Source: Lichtheimia corymbifera B2541
Lineage: Eukaryota; Mucoromycota; Mucoromycetes; Mucorales; Lichtheimiaceae
Assembly: GCA_000697475.1 (NCBI GenBank)
Contig: JNEU01001112.1
Span: 1-64,000, forward strand
Length of the DNA: 64,000 nt
Reading direction: 5' to 3'
In this document: positions 1 to 11,225 of the stretch, piece by piece
Layout: each line of letters begins with the position of its first letter
Position numbering within the stretch: position 1 is the stretch's first letter
Notes under the pieces: generated by a model
Databases searched by the model: none
What the model was told of the DNA's origin: nothing
The model's input: the letters and a program-made list of their open reading frames with translations, nothing else
Program-made: the position numbers and the translations under genes

Positions 1-330
1 GCTCTATCAGGGTCTACCTACTTGACAATGAACAAAGACCACTTATCATATAGCATTATGGTCACAGCATATGTAAAACATAAAGATGTCCATAACTCAA
101 AATTCTACAATGAAACGCGGGGTCTTCAATCGAACAAAGTTGCGCGGCGGGGTGAAACTTGCACCCAAGGTGCGCTTGACCCAGACGAGCAACTTTGTTC
201 TATGAATGACCCCACGTTTCATTGTAAAGTTTAGAGATACAGGCACTTTTATGTTAATACATATGATGAAACCATGATGCTATATGACAAGTGGTGTTTG
301 TTCATTGTGAAGCATCATGCAAATGAGCTG
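1..330. mobile_element. Foldback/MITE-like element, family 1, internally deleted copy (left end outside window)
   Basis: The outer arms are inverted copies of each other. AACAAAGTTGC near 137-148 pairs with GCAACTTTGTTC near 189-200, and the flanking sequence with CGTGGGGTC-type motifs continues the pairing outward. The right arm closely matches the right arm of the complete copy at 346-872, but the inner part of the left arm and the central loop are missing. This looks like a deletion derivative of the same element. No transposase is encoded. The outer left boundary lies beyond position 1. Confidence 0.6.
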
Positions 331-345
331 TGTTGCACAAAGAAG

Positions 346-872
346 TCCGTCTGCATCTTCGGTTCTATCGGGGTCACCCTACTTGACAATAAACAAAGAC
401 CACTTGTCATATAGCATCACGCTTACAGCATATGTAAAAACATAAAGGTGCCTGCTTCTCTAAACTTTACAATGGAACGTGGGGTCATTCATAGAACAAA
501 GTTGCTCGTCTGGGTCAAGCGCACCTTGGGTGCAAGTTTCACGATCAACCTCGCCAATCCTAGATTTCGCATTGTCACCACCAGCCAAAGTGGAATCAGG
601 TCGACCTCTTGAATTTTTTTTCCACTTTGGCTGGCGGTGACATTGCGAAATTTGGGATTGGCGAGCCTGATCATGAAACTTGCACCCAAGGTGCGCCTGA
701 TCCCGACGAGCAACTTTGTTCGATTGAAGACCCCACGTTTCATTGTAAAGTTTAGAGATACAGGCACCTTTATGTTTTACATATGCTGTAAACGTGGTGC
801 TATATGGAAAGTGGTCTTTGGTGATTGTCAAGTAGCTAGACCCTAATAGAGCCGAAGATGCAGAGGGCGCGT
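346..872. mobile_element. Foldback/MITE-like element, family 1, complete copy
   Basis: This is a long imperfect palindrome of about 525 bp. The left arm (about 346-593) starts with CTGCATCTTCGG and TTGACAAT motifs. The right arm (about 621-872) ends with the reverse complement of the same motifs. The two arms are separated by a loop of about 26 nt around 594-620 with a T-run. The apparent ORFs across it are mirror images produced by the palindrome and are not credible genes. The structure resembles a non-autonomous foldback DNA transposon. A target-site duplication was not clear. Confidence 0.7.
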
Positions 873-945
873 TCGGTGTATCTGAGTCAAAAAGTCGGCA
901 CTTCAGGGACAATGCATGACAGGTACTACGCAAAGGTCATTTCCA

Positions 946-1298
946 ATGCATACATTGGCAGCTAACATGTACTTTTTCTCATTCCCAGCTTTTGCCCCAT
1001 CCACGTGATGGAAATGATGCACCTGCCCCAGACATTCATTTCCATCATTCATCTTTCTTGATCCGAGCTGATTTGACCGAGTTACGCTCAAACAAAAAGC
1101 ATATCAGCCCATACACGCATCATTCACATCTACCTCAACTGATGTCTCTTTATTTAAGCGTAACTCAGCCAAATCAGCTCGGATCAAGGTAATTGAATCA
1201 TGGAAATGCTTGACTGGAGCAAGCGCATCATTCCCATCAAGTGGATTGGGCAAAAGCTGGGAATGGAAAAAAGTGCATGTTAGCTGGCAATGTATGCC
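946..1298. mobile_element. Foldback/MITE-like element, family 2
   Basis: This is a second, unrelated imperfect palindrome. The left arm (about 946-1095) contains GCAGCTAACATG, CATTCCCAGC and GATCCGAGCTGATTTG. The right arm (about 1154-1298) contains their reverse complements (CAAATCAGCTCGGATC, GCTGGGAATG, CATGTTAGCTGGC). The central spacer of about 55 nt around 1096-1153 is unpaired. No transposase is present. It lies immediately right of the family 1 copies, so this looks like a preferred landing zone. Confidence 0.6.
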
Positions 1299-1539
1299 CC
1301 TTATTGAATGGTCCATTAACTATCATGCATTTTCCTTTTCTGTTCACACCAAGCAGATGTGCTACACAAACACGTCCCTCTGCATCTTCAGCCATATCCA
1401 CATGACATGGTTCCACCCTTCCTGCTGACAACATCCCCAGTAACGAAAGCAGCACCTTAGGATTTCTCATCACGACATTTAATTGCACCCATTTCCCATA
1501 TATAACTATCACCAGTCCAACATGTTGATCGAGAGACAT
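1237..1539 (-). other. Unrecognised 100-codon ORF, possible gene remnant
   Basis: The reverse strand carries an open frame whose composition looks protein-like, with short hydrophobic and charged stretches such as VGLVIVIYGKW and GRVCVAHLLGVNRKGK. Its 3' part lies inside the right arm of the family 2 foldback element. I recognise no family, find no convincing start context, and can add no exons. It could be a decayed coding fragment or chance. Confidence 0.15.
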
Positions 1540-1654
1540 AGGTGGTCATTGCAAATTTGCGTTCCCTTTTCCGTCCAGCAGTTGATCAATCAATTGCTTG
1601 GTCATTTTCTATCACACCTCAACTAGTTGAAGACTACAGTACTCATGGCTGATA

Positions 1655-2135
1655 TGGCATCATCCAAACTCCACATGGGACAAGGGAACCAACCCGATTA
1701 ATACACCCTTCCTGCCATCCCATGCACCACCAAACCAATATCCATATCCATATCCATAAGAAGTTGTATGTATTATAAGCAAGTTGCTACACGTAAATAA
1801 AGCTGCTTCTATACAATGGCTATCTGCTGTCCACGTGAAAAAGACTGCAAGGAGGTTGCTCACAGTAAGTTGAGTGCAATGGAGTGAATAGCAACTGCTG
1901 GAATGAATGCTGTTACGTTTGATTGTGGTTGAGAAGTGCAGCAAGAGAACGTGAAGTGGCAAGTAACGCGGGTGTCGTCGTGGGGTGGACATGCTATGAC
2001 TTGCCATTCAGTCAAAGACAATAGGATCAAGACAGTTGTAGGATTGACATGATGGGTTGAAGCAGGACAATCGTTCGCAGGTGGTAGTTGTACTTGAATG
2101 GGGCAACAGTTGGAAGAGCTGGAAATTAAAAGTAG
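1655..2135 (-). repeat. Dispersed repeat, copy 1 (inverted relative to copy 2 at 45.9 kb)
   Basis: Read on the minus strand, this stretch aligns with 45885-46345 on the plus strand along nearly its whole length. Shared landmarks in the same order are TTTAATTTCCAGCTCTTCC, TGCGAACGATTGTCCTGC, AACGTAACAGCATTCATT, AGATAGCCATTGTATAGAAG and ATTTACGTGTAGCAACTTGC. Compared with copy 2 it lacks about 25 nt near the AACTGTTGCCCC landmark. It carries a short GGATAT tandem near 1737-1758. No credible protein is encoded. It could be an old transposon end or LTR fragment. Confidence 0.7.
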
Positions 2136-3451
2136 GGTAGACTCATACTTTCTTGTTCGAGCGTTACTCAGTCAAATCCTCTCGCATCAAGACCATTTTG
2201 CGCTTAAAATAATGGGTTGAACCAGGAGTAATTGATCTGGTGAAAATTGCGAATTCTAGGATGTATGTGGGAGAGAGTACTGTTGTTTCGATTGCTGTTG
2301 TTGTGGCTAGGCTTTCGAAGAGATATGCTTAAATAGATGTCGGGATGACCTATTACACTATATTGGCTACGACGTACGTTAATTGCAATTAATCAACATT
2401 CATATATTGTGTAGAGGATAGGCGAGAATAGAACCGTGGCATCCCAAGCGCTAATAAAAGTACTCAAGAAGCTATGAAGATGTGGCTAGGTTAATTTTTA
2501 TTGGTTACAGCATACCTAAAGTGTCAAATGATAACATGCAATCTGACATCTCGTCACGCATGATAATGAAATCACACATGGCATTGCCACCTTGTTCAGG
2601 CACTGTGGCTCATTGATCTTAATTGCTGTAAAAATTTTCAATACAAGTCGAAGCTACCGGATGCAAAGGCGCTGATATAAACAATGCTAATACATGATAC
2701 AGATTGGGGGTGAGACATGACAATGAATATGTTTTGGTTATGCAGGAATAAGAATGTAAACATTCAACTCAGCATCAGCAACGCCAAACTAACAGGCGTC
2801 ATGCATGACAGCGGAACACCAGCGGAAGGGAAGCCCGTGCTACGTTTCTTTTGCTTCCTTTTAGACAACGTACAATGGTGCAACGAAGACAACGTGAGCT
2901 TGTGCGTGATACAAGAGAAGAGCTCATCCGATTTAGCGGTTGGAAGGCTCAGCTTTTATAGACACACAAGGATAATCCTTTTATTTCAACCACATTGCAC
3001 CCGGGCCATGATAAGTAAAAGGAAAAATGACCTGATAGGCGGATAGCCAAGAGAAAAAGGAAGTAAAGATCTATTCTTTTAAGGATTCGAAACGACGCTC
3101 CCCATCTACTATTATGCTTCACCATGCTACGGTGATTGTCATATGTCTCGAAATGTAGGAAATGGAACAGGAGAAAACTAAAATGGTACGGATATGCAAG
3201 GGAAGATGTCGGACGTTGTACATCCGACAGCAGCAAAAAGGGAGACGCAAGGATGGTGGTGCAAAAGAGCACACTTATTACAACTCAGGTATTTGCCAGA
3301 GTAACACACACGCACTCATCGCGATAAACCGCAGTCGCAATAGGGCAAGAGGAGATGGAAGCGAGAAGGAGACTATAAAAGCATGGTTGGTGGATTGAAT
3401 TTGTCGACGTTCCACCAATTGCTCTTTTTCTCTCTCTCTTTTGGGTTCATC
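2136..3451. other. Gene-poor spacer upstream of the lectin-CipC gene
   Basis: There is no recognisable gene here. Short ORFs, for example 2717-3046 on the plus strand, have no family resemblance and no splicing partners. The last 80 nt are the promoter and leader of the next gene. Confidence 0.5.
3374..3380 (+). promoter_or_regulatory. TATA box of the lectin-CipC gene
   Basis: TATAAAA lies 72 nt upstream of the ATG at 3452, with a CT-rich leader in between. Confidence 0.5.
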
Positions 3452-4880
3452 ATGACGGTCACTCAAAGCGATTTCCCTATCGGCTACTTTTACATCATCT
3501 CGAAGATGCATGGCTTGGTTTTAGATATCCGTGGTGATGTTGAAACAGCTGCAGTAAGTACCTGATGATTGCTTTATAATAGCAAAATGAATGCATGACA
3601 AAGTTTTTCCGACATCTTACACTATAATTCTTCAACTATAGCCCGGCACCAAGATTGTGATGGCTGAAAAGAAACCCGAGTCCCCCGAACGTGATAGCCA
3701 ACTATGGATCCATCAAAGAGGTAGCGTATCGTTTATTACATTGCATGTCATAATGAATCAGCAGCTCAATGGATGGTCACTCTCCTAAAGGTTTCCTTAC
3801 CAACAAGGCCACAGGTCTCGTTCTTGACATCAACACAGCTCAGAGTTTTATTGGTATGGTATCCTTTGTTGTCTGTTAGAACGTATAATCGCGTGTATAC
3901 TGAATGACACGTAATTTAAATAGCCATCTTTACTGGCGAAAAGCGCCTTTATCTCGATACCATGAAAGAGGAAGACGTGGTAAGTATTTTTTATTTCAAT
4001 CGATGATTGATTTTGCGTTCTGAGATTGGTCGTCGTCGTATAGGCAAGCGATCAACGATTTGGTTATGAAAGAGACACGGGTTTCATCTACTCACTTGCC
4101 AACCCTGACACAGTGATTGATATCCGACATGAGAATCCAAATGTGGATGCTCGTCTCATGATGTATAAGCGTAAGCTTCTTGTACCTGCAGAAGGCAAGC
4201 CAGGACCTACCAAGAACCAGTTATGGGAATTGGAGTTGAGCGATCCTCCACGTGAAGTTGACTCTGATGATGAGGATGAAGACGACAGCAAGCGTGCTCG
4301 TTTCCGTGCATGGTTCGGAAATTGGACTGGATGGAGCCACAACAAGCGAGAAATGCTGAACGAGGAGCATTTGACCGAAGCACACAAAAAGGTAAAACGG
4401 AAAGGAACATGTCATGCCATGTTTAAGAGCTAACATGATGTTGTTGGATCATGTTTAGGTGTACGAAGATGAAGAAAAGAAAAAGAAGTCTACTCTCAGG
4501 TAAATAGAGGATAGATGATGTATTTTACAAGTCGCTAATGGTTATGTCTTTGCAGCTATGAATTGATTGCTGGTGCTGTTGCCTTCCAGGCTGTGCGTAT
4601 GTGGGAGAAGAAGCAAGAAGAAGAAGGTAAAGATACCGATCACAAGATGTCCAAGGAGTTGATTGCCAGCTTTGCTGCTTCTGAGGTAAGTAAAGATATC
4701 TTTATTCTAATCAATGTATCTAACAATGAACCTGCTATCTAGCTTGTTAAATTGCTTGCCTCGCGAGGTGAAGATGCGGATGATGAGGAAGGCAAGTCTA
4801 GCGCCAAGAAGCGTATCCTCACCAAGATGGCCATTGTTGCTGCCACCAACTACTTTGAGACCCGACATGGTTCTTCTTAA
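3452..4880 (+). CDS. Ricin-B-type lectin domain fused to CipC-like DUF3759 domain
   Basis: Eight exons (3452-3553, 3642-3720, 3791-3853, 3924-3979, 4044-4391, 4459-4499, 4556-4685, 4743-4880) give 318 aa in phase. The N-terminal half (about residues 5-150) reads as a beta-trefoil lectin, with repeated hydrophobic L-x-LDI motifs (GLVLDIR, GLVLDIN, LYLDT) and QLW motifs. The C-terminal half (about 215-318) matches the DUF3759/CipC family: YELIAGAVAFQAVRMWEKK, then a second helix with ASELVKLLASRGED. An acidic DSDDEDEDDS linker lies between. There is no signal peptide, so it is probably cytosolic. CipC proteins are stress-induced in fungi with unknown biochemistry; carbohydrate binding is inferred from the fold only. 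Confidence 0.8.
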
Positions 4881-5073
4881 AGAGATCAATTTGTATTTAA
4901 ATGTACCAAATAAATATGAAAAAGCAAGTGTGTATATAATAAAGAACACTGTCATTGTTGTTGGCATGAATTTCATTTGCGGCATAAGCGGGGCCCCCGA
5001 CAAGGATGTGTAATGACGACGAGTCACGAAGCTATACAACTTGTTTCTTTCTTCAATTGACATTTGGCTCAGT

Positions 5074-5994
5074 ATGGACAAGACCTTTGCTAGCCTGTTA
5101 CGCAATTCACGTTTGGCGTCATACGATCGAAAGCTGAATCAGGTGTATCGAGTATCACAGCACAATCGACAAAAGGGCAACTGGGGCTTGAAGCGCAATC
5201 TACCCAGTGTCATTCGTACACCGTTTGTTACCATTTCCGACCTTGATACTGCCGAGCATCAGACACCATGGCGATCAGGAACCAGTCAAGTCATGTTCGT
5301 ACGTCGTTGGAAAGAAAACTTCCCCAATTCGAAGAAGCCTATGCCTCGTCCTGAACACGTTGAACACAATATCAGCCAAATGACACCTGCCGAGTTTAAG
5401 CGATTTGTCAAGGCTGCAGCCAAGCGTGCACCTGAATTCCAAAAGATGATCGACAATCAGCAGCTTAAGCCTGAGCAAGTTTATGAATATTTGGGAGCAT
5501 CATTTAGCGACAGCAACCAACATGGAGTGGTGGGACCCACGTACAGCGAACATGAAGTGGAGATGAATTATCCTGTCAAAGGCCGATTTCTCAATAATGA
5601 TCGTGATGGATATGCAGTGGGTGTTGCAGGTGTCGTGGCCTTATGCGTAAAGCGCAATGTTACCAGCATGCGATACCATGGAGATCGACGAGAGCGTGAT
5701 TTTTATGTTGAAGAAGCAACCATTGATACACAGGGACGGCCCCATGTCATTGTCAGTCCATATAAACCAGGTGCAGCAATGGCGTTATCTGAACTCTTAG
5801 GGGAATCTAGCATGGACGATGGAAGCCATATGGGTGCAGATCGCATGAAAGCCGAGCACATGTGGAGCAGCAGCAGCAACAACTCGCAATCAGCAAAAGA
5901 AAATGATAACACCCAAGAGCATCCCAACCATAAACGTCTCATGGCGTACCTCGAGATGGTCACAGGAAAAGATAATGATGATGATAAAAAGTAA
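5074..5994 (+). CDS. MRP51: Mitochondrial small-subunit ribosomal protein MRP51-like
   Basis: This is a single-exon gene of 306 aa. It opens with LLRNSRLASYD and has the GNWGLKRNLP motif followed by ISDLDTAEHQTPWRSG and VRRWKENF, which fit the fungal Mrp51 family (mitoribosomal protein of the small subunit). The basic N-terminus is consistent with import. I chose the ATG at 5074 because the frame upstream opens only through a TTG codon. The C-terminal third is low-complexity and poorly conserved. The gene starts 193 nt after the stop of the upstream gene on the same strand. Confidence 0.8.
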   Translation: MDKTFASLLRNSRLASYDRKLNQVYRVSQHNRQKGNWGLKRNLPSVIRTPFVTISDLDTAEHQTPWRSGTSQVMFVRRWKENFPNSKKPMPRPEHVEHNISQMTPAEFKRFVKAAAKRAPEFQKMIDNQQLKPEQVYEYLGASFSDSNQHGVVGPTYSEHEVEMNYPVKGRFLNNDRDGYAVGVAGVVALCVKRNVTSMRYHGDRRERDFYVEEATIDTQGRPHVIVSPYKPGAAMALSELLGESSMDDGSHMGADRMKAEHMWSSSSNNSQSAKENDNTQEHPNHKRLMAYLEMVTGKDNDDDKK

Positions 5995-6071
5995 TTGTAT
6001 TCATAGATCCATTCCCCCCTTTTTTTACTTGTACATTATTAGCCTCCCTTCTATATATGTTGCCAGCTAGT

Positions 6072-7457
6072 TTACATCAGAATAAATGACGACCATCGCC
6101 CTGTAAAGCAATTCTTGGCATATGATTCGGGTGGAAGAATGGTGACTAGCCGAAATACCGTGTCATGATCATCATTGTTGTCTTGATTGCCGATCTCCTG
6201 ACATTGCCACGATGTTTTCCGTCCCAATTGGCCATACTTATCTAGGAATAGATCCATTGTTCATGTTAGCATAACAGGAAAACAAATCATAATCAACAAA
6301 CCACTTACTACTGCCACAACTCCATATCCTTCCATGATCTAAGATAAAAGAAGGAAGATTTATCAGCAATTGTATTCTAACCCCCCTATCCTCCCTTGCA
6401 TATAATACTAAACCATCCATAGCCAAAGTATGCGCTGCTCCGCATGCAACGCGAACAATACTGATATCCTCTTGTATCGGATCTCCTTTTGCATCAAGAA
6501 ACACGGCTGGTGATATAACGTCGTTGTCATCGTTGTCGTTGTCACCCCAACCAAGTCGACCATCCTTGTTCCATCCAAAGGTATATAACTCGCCACCCAG
6601 TACAACAGCCGAATGGAATAGACCACACGCCACCATCCCTTGATGATCAGGGTCCATCATCATCCCAAGTCCACTAAAATAATCGATGGGTGTTGGTGTA
6701 GCTAAGGCTTGTATTGACGATGTATCAAATCCAAGTTGTGAAAATCGATTGCTGCCAAGCGAATATATTGGATCCATGCCGGCCGTATAAAACAAAACAT
6801 GCGTTGCAGAGGCTGCAAGGGAGTACACACGTGGGAGTGTAGCCAATCGCGCCACCAGCTTGAATGCCACCTTGTCATCTTCCTTTTGCATCTTGTAGTG
6901 ATCCACGTTACCATCCACTATTACAAACAAATCGTATATTAGAATAACACGAGAAGGTAGTTATCAGATAAAAGTTACCTGTAAGGACATAGATGGCTTC
7001 AAGTGCTGAGCAATATACTGCATCCTGTGCTTCGGACGCCAATAGCTGGATAGGATTCGTTGTCGACGAGCCCAATACGCGATACCAGACGTTGCCTTGG
7101 TCGTCAACAGCACCCAGACACAAGTTAAGGTCGCCGAACATGCGTCTTATGCAACGATCTCCCCAATCAGTCAAAGCCGTGAAGGACGATCCACTGTCTT
7201 GAATCGGTTGATAACCCCACCTTTGCAGTTCACCTGTGCCTTTTTGTAAATCGATAAGCAATGGCGACTATGGATCAGACAACACTTGTACCAGTTGAAA
7301 TGACGGTGGATTCCCAGGTTGTGAAGAGCACATTGGATACGTCATGGTGGGTTGCTTCTTTCTGGTTGCTGTCAGGATCGACTTGACCAAACGCGTTGAA
7401 ACCAAAGCTGTAGAGAGAACCCATTTGTACACCACCGCTCCCGTTTCTCCCAGCCAT
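6072..7457 (-). CDS. RCC1-repeat (beta-propeller) protein, RCCD1-like
   Basis: Five exons (7341-7457, 6979-7267, 6414-6917, 6309-6338, 6072-6241) give 369 aa. RCC1 repeats are visible as SLYSFGFNAFGQ, IYSLGSNRFSQLG, LYTFGWNKDGRLGWG and CGSNKYGQLGR, each followed by spaced His/Cys-containing ACGAAHTLA-type strands. The 30-nt fourth exon encodes the start of the last repeat (HGRIWSCGS). RCC1 proteins act as guanine exchange factors or as scaffolds. Size and spacing recall RCCD1-type proteins, but the specific partner cannot be inferred. It is divergent from the SAM-HMG gene. Confidence 0.75.
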
Positions 7458-9244
7458 AAATATTCATATCAGCTATAGCCACTGTACATTTAAAGTAGAT
7501 AGATTGGTAGTCAAACAACAAATATGTGTAACATGACATGGATTGTCAAGGGAAGATACGTAGCAATGATGGTAACGGGGTCGGGAAATGAGCCACAGCA
7601 ATGGAATGGGTTTGCTTTGTCGATCATTTTGACGTGATGCAATCGGGGTAGTGTGGTGCTGTGCATCGGTAATGCTACACACGCAAAGTTGATGGGGGAG
7701 TACTTGCATGCAATCAATGAAGCACTACCCTACAAGTAACACGGTCCAAATACCCGACATGCAGTGAACGCCCATAGAAAGAAATGGAAAGATGAAGAAA
7801 AAGAAGCAAAGGCACATAATCCACCGGCAGGTTAACTAGACTATACAAGCATCCCACGCTCACCTTCTTGGCACGCACTGTATTAAAAAATGACATCATG
7901 TTATGTGTGCGCATGTGCACACACACTAGTATGACAAACAAATGCAAGCCCCTCTCAATAAAGCACAAGATTGCTAATATTTATTACGGCATTCTTCTCG
8001 CTGTCATTTTCTTTTATTCCACAAGTCAATCGCTTGTGCATGCATACATATCGCTAGTGTCACTGACAGCCGACCATTCGGGAAGCACATAATAAGCTCT
8101 ACCGACAATCGCCTGGTACACAAAATCGTCATAAAATAAGGTTATGTACAAACGCCTCCAAGTCGGCATCTGGCTCTTGGGGGTAAATTAGGTATAGCAT
8201 ATGACGATCTACAATTGGCAACATGAGCTTATATTTAGTGCGGAAGGCATCATCTAAAGGTACGTACTTACGATGCATATATATTCTGCCCGCTATATTA
8301 TATAAACTATACAACTGAAAACGTTCCTTATGATGCTGCAAGCCACATTTCTGTATGGCCTTGAATTTTGGTATGAAAACATGTCAGGTTTTCCTTGTTC
8401 CTTAATTGTCTCCTCATTTTGTGTATGATTGCATAGTCATCCCTCCCCCCAAAAAATATAACAGGTATGGTTTAGTGCCTCACCCACCGCAGCGCGCCTT
8501 ACCATTGACAGGGTTCGTGCAACAAGCATCGAAAAAGAGGGTATCGAAGGAAAGCCTTCATTCGGTATCATATAAAACTACGCTAGACTCCTTTCATTGT
8601 GATCGCTCAAGTGGTTTGGGGGTGCATTAGACTGTCTCTCACCACTTGCTTTACTTTTCTTTACCCTTATCGTTTCCCTTTTAGGAGATGGGAGCTGGGG
8701 AATATCGATAAAACTTGTATTTGCTATTATTATTCCATTATACAACAACCGACTACGTTGGGTAACTGAGGCTATCGAAGCGAGCAGAAGTTTCCAGACT
8801 CGTCAAGATCGATCGGAATCCATACTTGTATTGCCCGATCTTCCCTCCCATAGCTTTCTATGGCGTGCCGTATAGTCCCTGATATGGGACATGTAATGAC
8901 GTCGTTTGGGGGAGGACTGTGTCTTATTATCTAGACTATAACACACAATGTGCGTGCGAGCACACGCGTGGATATATGCCAAACACACACTCAGTATCCG
9001 AAAACCTTAAATTGGAGGGATCCTTTCCTTAACATTTCTTTCTCTTTTTTCATATTCTATCTTTTTCCTTTCATCTTACCATCGACACGATATACGCCTC
9101 CAGAAAAAGAAAGATTTAAGATACCAAGATTACCGATATAGAATTCTTAAGTCCTTCACTTCGCTCGTTACTACCATCGACGTTTTCTTACTTGCTCAGC
9201 GATCTATCCTATCCCGAATCGATCCTTTCAACGACACTTTATTT
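7458..9244. other. Intergenic region between divergent RCC1 and SAM-HMG genes
   Basis: This 1.8-kb spacer has no recognisable gene. It holds a CA/TG-rich stretch near 7902-7925 and a long CT-rich leader at about 9020-9090 that belongs to the downstream gene. A 70-codon minus-strand ORF at 8129-8341 looks mildly protein-like but matches nothing I know. Confidence 0.5.
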
Positions 9245-11225
9245 ATGCATCGCGTGCCTATGACCAGCTTTAACGAACGCGACGCTGGTCACCGTGAAGT
9301 CAAACAAGTTCTCGAGCGTTGTAAATTACTTCAGTACTTGGAAACCTTTATTGCAGAAGGATTTGATTGTCTCAAGTCGGTGCGTTTTCCTTTCATCTCC
9401 AAGATTTACATCAACTATATCAAGCACGAATGCTAAAGAGAACAAAACGACTTATACATGTAGCTTTGTGAAATCAGCGAGGACGACCTGGTTGCCTTGA
9501 AAGTGAAGCGTGGCCATCGTAGGGTAATTTACAATGATGTTTTCATCCAGCATTTTACTTATTTCATGCATGTATAGTTGTTGCAAAGAGAGATTGCCAC
9601 AGCCAAAGGCATACCACGGAATCAACCATTATGGATCCGCACCACGGGGTCTATTAGTGCTGCCCAGTCACCTATATCATCCATGGGTAAATTCATGCAC
9701 ACACATAAACGCATCAGATCTTTAGACACGACATCTCACTGCTGGTTTCCTACAACAGCAGCATCACCGACACCACCAGGCATGGCCAACAGTAGCACAG
9801 CAACGTCAACCATGAACAATCCCAGTGACTCAAGTGGCAGTGACAGCTTGGCTCCGAGTTCCAATACCACTGTCAGCAGTGGTGGTTTACGTTCTTCTAA
9901 AAAGGGTGCTGCTGGCCAAGTACCACAAAGCAGTAATACGTCTTCAGCTTTTGGAGCAACATTATCGTCATCTTCCTCTAGTCGCCAAAACAAGGGCAGC
10001 GATTCATCCATGGATGATACGGCCAGTTCATCTTTACCACCACCACCCAAACGTCGATACCGACGACATCCAAAGCCAGATCGCAATGCACCAGTAAAGC
10101 CACCATCTGCATATGTCATGTTTGCCAACGATGTACGCTCCAAGCTGAAAGAGCAGAATCTGACATTTGCTCAATTGGCCAAAGCAACCGGTGAACGATG
10201 GAAATCATTAAACGACACAGAGCGGCAGCGATACGAGACAATGGCAGGGGAAGCCAAAAAGATATACAATATTGCCCTTGAGCAGTACAAGTTGACGCCT
10301 GAATACAAGGTAAGCTTCTGTTGTTGATTATCCCTTCTCAGCCCTTGCGTATTATGCAACAATGCATAAAGTGGGGGTGTTCTCCCCCAAAATCAAGCAA
10401 TCAGCACCCGGATCATCACCACCCCCAACCCCAAATCTTATTTCTCCATTGAACAATGCACACACACACCGGACCTTTCTATTTCATTCCATGTGTTTCT
10501 TTCCCCTTTTGTCCTATCTCATAAGCTCATCTCACATGACACTTGTTTATCAACTATTAGCGCTATCAAGAGTACCTTCGAGAATTCAGGCTCACGTATG
10601 AACCACATCATCGTCATCAGCAATCATCCTATGACCAGCAAAACCCCCAAAAGTTCATGCGTTCTGTTGAATCTCCAGGAAGGTATGTGTTGATTTTTTG
10701 ACATGGCACATGTTCACAAACACTCATCATGTATATATATATATATATAGTGGTAGCCTTGCAGATTATAGCTCAAATGGCAATAGCATAGGACAGGTGA
10801 GCTCATCCAGTGGTGGATCAGCCGACGGTGGTGATGAAGACAGCAAAAGAAAAAAGCCTGCAAGCAGTGCCATGACATCCGGAGGTGACGACAAAAACGA
10901 TGCTGTTGCGGTTCGTGGTTTTTTCCAAGTACAAGGAGATGATGAGAATAACAATAATGATGATGATACCTGGCCTGACTATATTCATGACTCTGTTCCT
11001 AGCTTTTCCGGTCAATGCCCAACTACTTTGGCAGCCTCAGATTGCTCGAAAGCACGTGATGATGGCAGATCAAAAGCGGACGCTATGCTCCTCGACGACG
11101 ACGACGACGACGATATCGAAAACAACCAAAACGACAACGACAAACAACAGCAACAACAACAACAACAACACGCCACCACCACCAATGTCGTCGTCGCCGA
11201 TAGCACCAACTCTCAACTTCACTGA
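9245..11225 (+). CDS. SAM-domain plus HMG-box transcriptional regulator
   Basis: Five exons (9245-9379, 9464-9523, 9578-10309, 10561-10682, 10751-11225) encode 507 aa. Residues about 15-75 form a SAM domain (LERCKLLQYLETF, then ISEDDLVALKVKRGHRR and LLQREI). After a Ser/Thr-rich linker comes a basic patch and an HMG box (about 185-255: KPPSAYVMFANDVR, LAKATGERWKSL, EQYKLTPEYK). The C-terminus has a run of Asp residues, Asn-rich segments and a polyglutamine tract of about eight residues near 11146-11169. The role is DNA binding in the nucleus, with SAM-mediated oligomerisation inferred. The intron ending at 10750 finishes in an (AT)n tract. Confidence 0.85.

Noticed and set aside
460..933. 157-codon minus-strand ORF and its relatives in the left 1 kb
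   Set aside because: They are translations of a palindromic foldback element; nearly the same peptide appears from both arms.
2717..3046. 109-codon plus-strand ORF upstream of the lectin-CipC gene
   Set aside because: No homology signal, no promoter context, and composition like the surrounding spacer.
5041..5073. Upstream extension of MRP51
   Set aside because: The extension starts with TTG; the first ATG (5074) gives the expected N-terminus.
8129..8341. 70-codon minus-strand ORF in the RCC1/SAM-HMG spacer
   Set aside because: It is isolated, has no splicing partners and no family resemblance.
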